Source: a virus
DNA length: 22,165 nt
IMG/VR virus record: IMGVR_UViG_3300030101_002513
Location: 1-22,165 of that record
Direction: 5' to 3' (one strand)
Under the pieces are notes generated by a model. It was not told the DNA's origin. It was given only the letters and a program-made list of their open reading frames with translations, and did no database searches. A program made the translations under genes and the position numbers. This document shows positions 6,023 to 12,501 of the stretch, piece by piece; the stretch's first letter is position 1, and each line of letters begins with the position of its first letter.

Positions 6023-6159
6023 GATTTTCAACAAGTGATCAAACAGAGTTCTATGCAATGATTAATTTTGCAGTTACGACAGGGTTGACCTTTGAAGCTA
6101 CAACCTATTCTGATATGGATAAAGAATCCTATGAAATTGTCTTTACTGGGGGATTCTAA
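6019..6159 (+). CDS. unknown small protein, 46 aa
   Basis: This short frame starts at an ATG overlapping the previous stop (ATGA, 6019-6022) and ends at 6159, one base before the next ATG. GGGAG lies upstream. The peptide (MRFSTSDQTEFYAMINFAV, ending IVFTGGF) has no recognisable motif. Exact tiling between two other genes and the coupled start support it as real despite its length. Function is unknown. Confidence 0.55.
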   Translation: MRFSTSDQTEFYAMINFAVTTGLTFEATTYSDMDKESYEIVFTGGF

Positions 6160-6160
6160 A

Positions 6161-6352
6161 ATGCGATGTAGAGCCTGTAACACACTATTGACGGATGCTG
6201 AGTCAGTCAGGAAAGACCAGTTAACGAGAGAATATCTGGATATGTGTACAGAATGTTTGATTGCTGGGAATGTTGGCAGCATGGAACGATACGTGCAGAT
6301 TTCAGAATTCACAGAAGACGAAGATTTAGTTTTGATAAATTACGGAGCATGA
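6161..6352 (+). CDS. small zinc-ribbon-like protein, 63 aa
   Basis: Two Cys pairs, C3-x2-C6 (CRAC) and C29-x2-C32 (CTEC), are spaced as in a zinc ribbon or treble-clef knuckle, followed by an acidic C-terminus (SEFTEDEDLVLINYGA). Start ATG 6161 follows the previous stop directly; the longer frame from 6092 lies inside the neighbouring gene. Such small zinc proteins in phage early regions commonly bind nucleic acid or host polymerase, but the target is unknown. Confidence 0.65.
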   Translation: MRCRACNTLLTDAESVRKDQLTREYLDMCTECLIAGNVGSMERYVQISEFTEDEDLVLINYGA

Positions 6353-6353
6353 C

Positions 6354-6584
6354 ATGATTACTAGAATACACGTAAACCAACACAACATTAGAGCCAACAG
6401 CAAAGGCGCAGATTTGCCAGTATTGACAGTAAAGGATTACAAAGAAAACCGGAAATACAATTTTGTAATGATTTTGGATGCAAAGGACAGACCAGTAGCT
6501 AAAGTAGTCTATAGCCCTGATAAACCACTATCTTGTGGTGCAAAAGTTTGGATCGAAACAGAATTAAATGTTGAAGGGGTTTGA
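6354..6584 (+). CDS. conserved-looking phage protein, 76 aa, unknown function
   Basis: This 76-residue protein begins MITRIHVNQHNIRANSKG and continues through VLTVKDYKENRKYNFVMIL to a strand-rich C-terminal half (AKVVYSPDKPLSCGAKVWIETE). I have the impression of similar small proteins in other phages but cannot name a family with a known role. The fold looks mostly beta. ATG 6354 follows the previous stop by one base with GGAG upstream. It ends at the -35 of the main middle promoter, so it is the last gene of the early cluster. Confidence 0.7.
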   Translation: MITRIHVNQHNIRANSKGADLPVLTVKDYKENRKYNFVMILDAKDRPVAKVVYSPDKPLSCGAKVWIETELNVEGV

Positions 6585-6609
6585 CAAGTGGTCTAAAAAA
6601 TGTTATACT
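6581..6609 (+). promoter_or_regulatory. strong sigma70 promoter for the replication module
   Basis: TTGACA (6581-6586), 17 bases, then TATACT (6604-6609) with an extended -10 TGT. Predicted start is near 6616. The downstream leader reaches a very strong TAAGGAGGG ribosome site (6664-6672) before the SSB-like gene. From 6600 to 6621 the sequence is identical at 21 of 22 positions to 11825-11846 at the second rightward promoter. Confidence 0.85.
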
Positions 6610-6653
6610 ATTACTATGATTATGTTTAGTTATTAATCATTTTGTTTTTAACT

Positions 6654-6668
6654 TTAGATTACCTAAGG
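6654..6668 (+). repeat. TTAGATTACCTAAGG motif overlapping a ribosome site
   Basis: This 15-base block contains both TTAGATTACCTA (also at 4381-4392) and ATTACCTAAGG (also at 4336-4346). Its last bases are part of the Shine-Dalgarno of the SSB-like gene, so a protein or RNA bound here could affect translation. ATTACCTAA also occurs at 14406-14414. Confidence 0.35.
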
Positions 6669-6678
6669 AGGGTAGCGT

Positions 6679-7077
6679 ATGAAAAACAATAGCATGGCAG
6701 TAGAAGGCACAGTAGCATTTTCGTGCCTAACGAGTCCTGATGTGTATCAGGGTAAAGAGACAGGCTGGTATCATCTAGTCCTGAATTTACCTGAGGACAC
6801 AGCAGAAACATTGAAGAAAAAGGGCGTGAAGGTTAAGGACTATGAGGGTAGTCTTCAACGTAAATTCAAAACCAAGTCCAGCAGGATTCCTATGTTTGAT
6901 GAGACAGAAGAAGGTAATCCGGTAGAATGGTTGTCCGGTGAAATACCCAGAGGGTCTAGGGTGCGTATTTTGGCAGGTTTCCCAGATACTGCGGATGATA
7001 AATGGGGTCTGTCCACATACCTTAACAGGGTGAAAATCCTTGAGGTAGCGGAACAGGCAGAACTGGCAGATTTCTAA
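6679..7077 (+). CDS. probable single-stranded DNA-binding protein (T7 gp2.5-like role)
   Basis: This 132-residue protein sits directly before the primase-helicase, as SSB genes do in many phages. The core has alternating strands (EGTVAFSCL, GWYHLVLNLP, RGSRVRILAGF, STYLNRVKILEV) compatible with an OB fold, plus basic patches such as LKKKGVKVK and RKFKTKSSR. The short C-terminal tail is acidic and ends in -DF, like the acidic aromatic-ended tails of T7 gp2.5 and other SSBs that dock on polymerase and helicase. The start has a very strong ribosome site, suggesting high expression. Direct homology to a named SSB family is not certain; context and tail carry the call. Confidence 0.65.
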   Translation: MKNNSMAVEGTVAFSCLTSPDVYQGKETGWYHLVLNLPEDTAETLKKKGVKVKDYEGSLQRKFKTKSSRIPMFDETEEGNPVEWLSGEIPRGSRVRILAGFPDTADDKWGLSTYLNRVKILEVAEQAELADF

Positions 7078-8684
7078 TGTCGCATTTTGTCAAACATGAG
7101 CCATGCCCCAAGTGTGGCTCTAAGGACAACCTAGCCAGATATTCAGATGGTCATGCAGTTTGTTTCTCTATGAATTGTGGACATTATGAACATGGTGACA
7201 ATAGTAATTTACTTGCAGCAGGTGTACTAAATAGAGGTCTGAAAATGGAAGGCACAGTGGCAGCTATTCCAGAGAGGAGAATCAGCAAAGATACGGCCTT
7301 AAAATATGGCGTAACTGTTGAATATGACTCTAGGGGTAAAATAGTAAAACATCACTATCCGTATCAGGACAAATCGACAGGGGAGACAGTAGGCACAAAA
7401 GTCAGGGCTTGTGACCCTAAACAGTTTTACAGTACAGGTACATTCCAGAATACCGGATTGTTTGGTCAGGATAAATTTAAGGAAGGAGGACGATATCTAA
7501 CGATTACAGAGGGTGAAGTATGTGCTATGGCTGCACATGAGATGTTCGATAGGAAATGGCCTGTTGTATCAATCAGATCAGGCGCATCCGGTGCAGCTAG
7601 GGATATAAAGGATAACCTAGAGTGGCTGGAAACATTTGAGAACGTGGTGATATGTTTCGATAGTGATAAGGCAGGACAGGATGCAGCTAAGTCAGTGTTG
7701 GATCTATTTAGCCCTAACAAAGCCAAGAATGTTGTTTTACCCTGTAAGGACGCAGGAGAGATGCTGGAGAACAACAGGGTAAAAGGTTTTGTTGAGGCAT
7801 GGTGGAACGCTAAGACATATCAACCGGACGGGATTGTTTCAGGTACGGATACTTGGGACATGATAACGGAAAGGGAGGACGTACTGATCTATCCGTATCC
7901 ATGGGCCTGTTTAAACGATTTAACCTATGGTTTCAGGGAGAGAGAGTTAGTTACAATCACCAGTGGTAGTGGGATGGGGAAGTCCCAGATAGTCAGGGAG
8001 CTCTCACATTACATACTAAACGCTACGGACGATAACATAGGCATCCTAGCACTTGAGGAGGATATACCAAGGACTGCCTTAGGTCTTATGTCGATTGAGG
8101 CTAATATGCCTCTACATCTCAGGGACGATATAGACTTAGATACAAAGAAACGATACTGGGATAATACACTAGGCACAGGGAGAGTGTTTTTGTTTGACCA
8201 CTGGGGCTCAACCAATGAGGATAACTTACTTTCCAGAATAAGATACATGGCTAAAGGTCTGGACTGTAAATGGATTGTGTTAGATCACCTGAGTATTGTG
8301 GTTAGTGATCAGGAAGTAGCAGACGAGCGTAAAGCAATTGATAGTATTATGACTAACTTACGCAAGCTGGTACAGGAGACAGGGATTGGTTTGTTCTTGG
8401 TCTCACATCTACGCAGACCCAGTGGTAAGGCACATGAGGACGGAGGGCAGATATCACTAGCTGAGTTACGTGGATCAGCAGCAATAGCTCAGTTAAGTGA
8501 TATGGTGATTGGACTAGAGAGGGATCAGCAAAATGCAGATGCTAAAGTACGTAACACCACTAACGTCAGGGTTCTCAAGAACAGATTTGCAGGGCTCACC
8601 GGACTCGCCTGTTATCTCTATTACAACAAGGATACCGGACGAATGGAGGAAACAACCTGTCCTACGGAAAACGGAGACTTTTAA
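7077..8684 (+). CDS. primase-helicase (T7 gp4-like)
   Basis: This 535-residue bifunctional enzyme unwinds the fork and makes primers. The N-terminal zinc knuckle has C10, C13, C29 and C34 (CPKC ... C-x4-C), needed for template recognition. The Toprim primase domain shows TEGE (E145, E147) and FDSD (D195, D197). The RecA-like hexameric helicase domain shows Walker A SGSGMGKS (296-303), Walker B IVLDH (D403) and LVSH (H444). The length is close to T7 gp4 (566). The ATG overlaps the SSB-like stop (TAATG). The C-terminus ends TENGDF; in T7 the acidic aromatic-ended tail of the helicase contacts polymerase. The gene is intact. Confidence 0.95.
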   Translation: MSHFVKHEPCPKCGSKDNLARYSDGHAVCFSMNCGHYEHGDNSNLLAAGVLNRGLKMEGTVAAIPERRISKDTALKYGVTVEYDSRGKIVKHHYPYQDKSTGETVGTKVRACDPKQFYSTGTFQNTGLFGQDKFKEGGRYLTITEGEVCAMAAHEMFDRKWPVVSIRSGASGAARDIKDNLEWLETFENVVICFDSDKAGQDAAKSVLDLFSPNKAKNVVLPCKDAGEMLENNRVKGFVEAWWNAKTYQPDGIVSGTDTWDMITEREDVLIYPYPWACLNDLTYGFRERELVTITSGSGMGKSQIVRELSHYILNATDDNIGILALEEDIPRTALGLMSIEANMPLHLRDDIDLDTKKRYWDNTLGTGRVFLFDHWGSTNEDNLLSRIRYMAKGLDCKWIVLDHLSIVVSDQEVADERKAIDSIMTNLRKLVQETGIGLFLVSHLRRPSGKAHEDGGQISLAELRGSAAIAQLSDMVIGLERDQQNADAKVRNTTNVRVLKNRFAGLTGLACYLYYNKDTGRMEETTCPTENGDF

Positions 8685-8685
8685 C

Positions 8686-10395
8686 ATGAAGTATATTTTT
8701 CTGGACGCTGAGACTGACGGACTAGATCCAACTGTTATCCATTGTGTGTGTTGTCGTTGTGATGGTAAAGAGTTTTGGACTAGCCATCCTCAGGAATTAC
8801 AAGAGTACATCGAAGGTAACGCTATTGTAGGCCACAATATCATAGGCTACGATAAACCAGTGCTGGAGAAACTCTGGGGTACAGACTTTAGTAGTTGTAA
8901 GATAGTTGATACGCTAGTAATGTCCAGACTTGCAGATCCATGCAGGGATGGTGGACACTCCCTACGTAACTGGGGAGAGTACCTTAGGATGCCCAAGGGC
9001 GATCAAAAGGAGTTCGATACCTTTACACCTGAGATGCTGGAGTATTGCCAGCAGGACGTTAAGATAACTGAGGAAGTATTCAAAAGGTTATCATTGGACT
9101 TAGAGGATTTCTCTGAGTTGAGTTTGGATCTGGAACATGACGTACAAATACTGATTAGCCATCAGATTAAACATGGCTGGATGATTGATGAGAAACACGC
9201 ATTTTTATTATTAGCAGAACTAAAGGAGAAAAAACATGACATTGAAGACAAGGTACTACAAACTTTCAAACCGCTTCCTGTATTTATCAAGAAGATTACG
9301 CCAAAGACTAAAAAAGATGGTAAAATCTCTGTCGTAGGACTGAAGTTCCTTGGGGATGCTTGGGAGTTTGTTGGCGGTGACTTTAGCCGTATCGATTACG
9401 AACAGTTCAACCTAGGGTCACGCCAACAGATAGGCAGGTATCTACAGTATTTTGGGTGGAAACCTGAGAAGTTCACTGAGACCGGACAACCAGTAGTTGA
9501 TGAAAAGGTACTGGCTACTATCAAAGATATTCCTGAGGCAGCACTGATCTCTGAGTATCTAACTATACAGAAACGTATAGCACAGATACAATCATGGGTG
9601 GATGCTGTTCAGTCTGATGGTAGGGTGCATGGTTACGTTAACCCTAACGGCACGATTACAGGCAGGATGACACATTCCAAACCTAACATGGGGCAGATAC
9701 CAGCAGTTTATTCCCCTTGGGGTACTGAGTGCAGAGAGTGTTGGATTGTACCTAAGGGTTACAAACTGGTAGGCATGGATGCCTCAGGTCTGGAGTTGCG
9801 TATGCTGGCCCATTACATGAATGACAAGGAGTTTACTAATGAAATTCTCACAGGAGACATACACAAAACTAATCAGCTTAATGCAGGACTCAGAACAAGA
9901 GACCAAGCTAAGACTTTTATTTATGCTTTCCTATATGGTGCCGGAGATGTTAAGATTGGCAACATCGTTGGAGGAGATGCAGTGGATGGTAGAAGACTTA
10001 AAGACAAGTTCCTCAAAAATACGCCAGCACTTGCAGAACTACGAGAAAGAGTTGGACGAGCAGCTACAAGAGGCCATCTTTACGGATTGGATAGGAGAAG
10101 GGTCTATGTACGATCAGAACACAGTGCATTAAATACGTTACTTCAGTCAGCAGGTAGTATCGTTATGAAGAAAGCTCTATCGTTATTGAGCTATCATGCT
10201 GACGTAAACAACATTGATTATCACTTTGTAGGTAACATACACGATGAGATCCAGACGGAAGTACGACAGGAGATGGCACAGCAATACGGCACTCTGGCGG
10301 TGGATTCGATTGAGGAGACAGGAAGGTTCTTTGAACTCAACTGTCCACTTACCGGAGAATACAAAATTGGAGACAACTGGGCAGAGACCCACTAA
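8686..10395 (+). CDS. DNA polymerase, family A, T7 gp5-like, with 3'-5' exonuclease
   Basis: This 569-residue replicative polymerase has exonuclease motifs LDAETDG (D7, E9), GHNIIGYD and YCQQD. Polymerase motif A is MDASGLELRMLAHYM (D365), motif B RDQAKTFIYAFLYGAG (405-420) and motif C IHDE (H519-D520). The residue matching E. coli Pol I F762 is Y413, as in T7; Tyr or Phe here is usually linked with virulent phages. The stretch from KPLP to GSRQQI aligns with the thumb loop that binds host thioredoxin in T7 and is only slightly shorter. The protein is shorter than T7 gp5 (704). ATG 8686 lies one base after the helicase stop; an in-frame start at 8533 inside that gene is rejected. Confidence 0.95.
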   Translation: MKYIFLDAETDGLDPTVIHCVCCRCDGKEFWTSHPQELQEYIEGNAIVGHNIIGYDKPVLEKLWGTDFSSCKIVDTLVMSRLADPCRDGGHSLRNWGEYLRMPKGDQKEFDTFTPEMLEYCQQDVKITEEVFKRLSLDLEDFSELSLDLEHDVQILISHQIKHGWMIDEKHAFLLLAELKEKKHDIEDKVLQTFKPLPVFIKKITPKTKKDGKISVVGLKFLGDAWEFVGGDFSRIDYEQFNLGSRQQIGRYLQYFGWKPEKFTETGQPVVDEKVLATIKDIPEAALISEYLTIQKRIAQIQSWVDAVQSDGRVHGYVNPNGTITGRMTHSKPNMGQIPAVYSPWGTECRECWIVPKGYKLVGMDASGLELRMLAHYMNDKEFTNEILTGDIHKTNQLNAGLRTRDQAKTFIYAFLYGAGDVKIGNIVGGDAVDGRRLKDKFLKNTPALAELRERVGRAATRGHLYGLDRRRVYVRSEHSALNTLLQSAGSIVMKKALSLLSYHADVNNIDYHFVGNIHDEIQTEVRQEMAQQYGTLAVDSIEETGRFFELNCPLTGEYKIGDNWAETH

Positions 10396-10404
10396 GGAGT
10401 AGTT

Positions 10405-10689
10405 ATGGAATGTTCAAACAGAAAAGGAGACTTTGCAGAATACTACGCTGTTACATGGTTATGGGATCAGGGGTACGAAGTTTTTAAAAACTGTGGATCT
10501 ACTGGAATGATTGATATGATAGCTATGAAAGATAACGACATAAAACTGATTGATGTAAAAACCCAGAGGGTGGTTACAAGAGGGAGAGGACTAAGTGAAA
10601 AACAAAAAAAACTGGGGGTCTGTATGTTAATGTTTGACCCAGAGACTCGTAATTTAGCTTTTAGGAAGCATAGACATGAAACATATTGA
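10405..10689 (+). CDS. small PD-(D/E)XK endonuclease / resolvase-like protein
   Basis: This 94-residue protein has the order of a compact PD-(D/E)XK nuclease: GDFAEYYAVTWLWDQGYEV with E12, then GMIDMIA with D37, then LIDVKT with D50 and K52. This is the layout of small Holliday-junction-resolvase-like and restriction-like nucleases that bind Mg2+ with these acidic residues. Start ATG 10405 is preceded by TAAGGAG. It overlaps the next nuclease gene by 14 bases. The substrate is unknown; processing of recombination intermediates or host DNA breakdown would fit its place among replication genes. Confidence 0.75.
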   Translation: MECSNRKGDFAEYYAVTWLWDQGYEVFKNCGSTGMIDMIAMKDNDIKLIDVKTQRVVTRGRGLSEKQKKLGVCMLMFDPETRNLAFRKHRHETY

Positions 10690-11524
10690 AACTTTGATAC
10701 AGGATATTTACAAAGTCGTAGCAACCAAAGAGGTTGATGAGAAAATCGATGTAGAAGCAGAGATAGAAAAGTTTGGCGAAAATGTCAAAACGCTGATGCG
10801 TACTGAGTTTGGAAGGAATCGTAAACGAGATACAAGAAAACTCAGGTTATCCTCTATTGGCAGAGAAGACAAGTTTATATGGAATCAGTTCCATGGAACA
10901 CTAGCGGAAAAGATAATGCCTCACACTTTCGTCAAGTTTATGTATGGACACTTGATTGAGGAAATGATTTTGTTCTTAGCACGAGTAGCTGGACACACAG
11001 TTACGGACGAACAAAAAGAGTGTAATGTAGAAGGGGTAAAAGGGCATATGGACTGTAGAATAGATGGCGTGGTTACTGATGTAAAATCAGCCTCTTCCTA
11101 CGGTTTCAAAAAGTTCAAGTACGGCAACATTGCGGATAATGATGATTTTGGCTATGTAGATCAACTAAGGGCATATGCTCATTCTGAAGGTGAAAAGGAG
11201 TTTGGTTGGTTAGCCATGGACAAACAGAATGGACACTTAACTTATTTGAAAAGACACATGGATGATTTTGAAGGAGATATAGCAGAGAGAGTTCGCCATG
11301 TAAAAAAGCTCGTAGAACAACCGGAGCCCTTGGAATACTGTTTTCAACCAGTACCGGATGGAAAATCAGGAAACTTAAAGTTGGCTATTGGTTGTTCATA
11401 CTGCCAGTTCAAGAGGCATTGCTACACAGACTTAAGAGCCTTCAGATATTCTCAAGGAATAAAGTTTCTAAGTAAGGTGGTAAATGAACCAAAAGTAGAG
11501 GAGATACCTTTACATGAAATTTAA
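10676..11524 (+). CDS. RecB/Cas4-like exonuclease with C-terminal Cys cluster
   Basis: This 282-residue protein is a PD-(D/E)XK nuclease of the RecB/Cas4 type. Visible motifs are GHLIEE (H92, E95/E96), GHMD (D126), TDVKS (D135, K137) and the RecB-type QxxxY in DQLRAYA (Q163, Y167). Near the C-terminus is C240-x2-C243-x5-C249, the spacing of the Cys triad that holds a [4Fe-4S] cluster in Cas4 and AddB-type nucleases; C222 or C116 could be the fourth ligand, since no N-terminal CPR-like Cys is present. It may serve the role of the T7 gp6 exonuclease in DNA degradation and recombination. It overlaps both neighbouring nuclease genes. A zinc site is the alternative to Fe-S. Confidence 0.8.
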   Translation: MKHIETLIQDIYKVVATKEVDEKIDVEAEIEKFGENVKTLMRTEFGRNRKRDTRKLRLSSIGREDKFIWNQFHGTLAEKIMPHTFVKFMYGHLIEEMILFLARVAGHTVTDEQKECNVEGVKGHMDCRIDGVVTDVKSASSYGFKKFKYGNIADNDDFGYVDQLRAYAHSEGEKEFGWLAMDKQNGHLTYLKRHMDDFEGDIAERVRHVKKLVEQPEPLEYCFQPVPDGKSGNLKLAIGCSYCQFKRHCYTDLRAFRYSQGIKFLSKVVNEPKVEEIPLHEI

Positions 11525-11885
11525 ATACAGATCAGGTCTTGAAGAAAAGACCGGAGTAAAGCTAACCAAGGATTATCTTTATGAGCCCTATCAGATACCT
11601 TACATTGTCAACCGTAACTATCTACCGGACTTTGTACATGAAGAAAAGAAAGTCCTGATAGAATGTAAGGGATTCTTCAGGTCAGGAGATATACAGAAAT
11701 ACAAAGCTATCAGGGATTATCTTCCAGAATGGGAACTTATCTTTGTTCTGAGTAACTTTAACAAAAAGATAAGAAAAAATAGTAAGACAACAATGAAGGA
11801 ATGGATGGACAAAGAGGGTTTTTTATGTTATACTATTAATATGATTGATGAACTTAAGAAATACATAAGGCAGAAAAAACCATGA
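11514..11885 (+). CDS. endonuclease I, Holliday-junction resolvase (T7 gp3-like)
   Basis: This 123-residue protein matches T7 endonuclease I along its length: YRSGLEEK at the start, LPDFV in the middle, LIECKG, then a basic SNFNKKIRKNSKTT segment. The expected catalytic residues of this family are E10, D39, E50 and K52. The enzyme dimerises and resolves branched DNA, and in T7 it also breaks host DNA to supply nucleotides. It is slightly shorter than T7 gp3 (149), lacking N- and C-terminal extensions. Its start overlaps the previous gene by 11 bases, and its stop overlaps the next ATG (ATGA). A promoter lies inside its 3' end. Confidence 0.9.
   Translation: MKFKYRSGLEEKTGVKLTKDYLYEPYQIPYIVNRNYLPDFVHEEKKVLIECKGFFRSGDIQKYKAIRDYLPEWELIFVLSNFNKKIRKNSKTTMKEWMDKEGFLCYTINMIDELKKYIRQKKP
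11806..11834 (+). promoter_or_regulatory. second rightward sigma70 promoter, inside the endonuclease gene
   Basis: TGGACA (11806-11811), 17 bases, then TATACT (11829-11834) with an extended -10 TGT. The region 11825-11846 repeats 6600-6621 with one mismatch, although it codes for protein here. It would drive the 57-residue gene, the DUF3310 gene and the ribonucleotide reductase separately from the replication genes. Confidence 0.75.
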
Positions 11886-12055
11886 CATTTACATTTGAGG
11901 AGTTAAAGGAGGAGATCATTAGGGAATATGATGTGGATTTGGTTTGTGAAGTTCTTGAGATAACTGTAGAACAACTTCTGGACGCATTTGAAGATAAACT
12001 AATGATTTACAGAAACAAGTTTGTAGAGGAGGAAGACGGTAATGTTTGTGAGTGA
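11882..12055 (+). CDS. small acidic protein, 57 aa, unknown
   Basis: An ATG overlapping the endonuclease stop (ATGA) opens a 57-residue acidic, helical protein starting MTFTFEELKEEIIREYD and containing EITVEQLLDAFEDKLMIYRNKF. Similar short proteins with a 'LL..FEDKL' pattern occur in other phages, often unannotated; I know no proven function. It is the first gene after the internal promoter and overlaps the DUF3310 gene by 14 bases, which points to coupled translation. Confidence 0.65.
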   Translation: MTFTFEELKEEIIREYDVDLVCEVLEITVEQLLDAFEDKLMIYRNKFVEEEDGNVCE

Positions 12056-12296
12056 TAAACGATTAAATGATGTAACACCGGAAGAGTGGGACGCAGTAAC
12101 GTCACCTAAACACTACAACAAAGGAAATATAGAAGCTATCGAAGCAATAGAAGCATCTATGTCTAAACTGGAATATCAAGGATACTTAAAGGGATCAGCA
12201 CTGAAATACCTCTGGCGTTATAACTACAAAGGTAAACCAGAGGAAGACCTTAACAAAGCAAAATGGTTTCTTGACAGATTAATAGGTGCATTATGA
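12042..12296 (+). CDS. DUF3310-family protein (domain found in T7 gp1.7 nucleotide kinase)
   Basis: This 84-residue protein has the family hallmarks SPKHYNKGNIEAIEAIEAS, then GYLKGSALKYLWRYNYKGKP, then EDLNKAKWFLDRLI. DUF3310 (PF11753) is widespread in phages and occurs in T7 gp1.7, described as a nucleotide kinase acting on dTMP/dGMP. Position just before ribonucleotide reductase supports a role in dNTP supply. Whether this short form is itself a kinase cannot be told from sequence. GAGGAGG precedes the ATG. Its stop overlaps the next start. Confidence 0.85.
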   Translation: MFVSDKRLNDVTPEEWDAVTSPKHYNKGNIEAIEAIEASMSKLEYQGYLKGSALKYLWRYNYKGKPEEDLNKAKWFLDRLIGAL

Positions 12297-12499
12297 CTTT
12301 TAAACTATTGCAAATGATGTGGACTTTTAATTTTAGATGGGGCATAGGTTTTGATGTTGAGGCAACTGATGGCCGTCCGGTATGGACAGTCATCGATAAT
12401 TCTGATATAATAACACCTATGGCTTTTGATGGTTTAGTTGTTTTAGTACCATTCATTTGTTTAACTATTGGGAACGTACACACACTAGAGGATATGTAG
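12293..12499 (+). CDS. small protein with one hydrophobic segment, 68 aa, unknown
   Basis: This frame starts at an ATG that overlaps the DUF3310 stop (ATGA) and ends two bases before the ribonucleotide reductase start. The N-terminal half is aromatic-rich (MMWTFNFRWGIGF), and residues about 43-60 (MAFDGLVVLVPFICLTIG) could cross a membrane once. No family is recognised. The tight tiling supports it as real. A membrane-associated accessory protein is one option; a frame kept open by chance is less likely. Confidence 0.55.
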   Translation: MTFKLLQMMWTFNFRWGIGFDVEATDGRPVWTVIDNSDIITPMAFDGLVVLVPFICLTIGNVHTLEDM

Positions 12500-12501
12500 G
12501 G

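Noticed and set aside
8533-8685. Upstream in-frame start for the DNA polymerase
   Set aside because: It lies inside the helicase gene; the ATG at 8686 directly precedes the exonuclease motif and follows the helicase stop.
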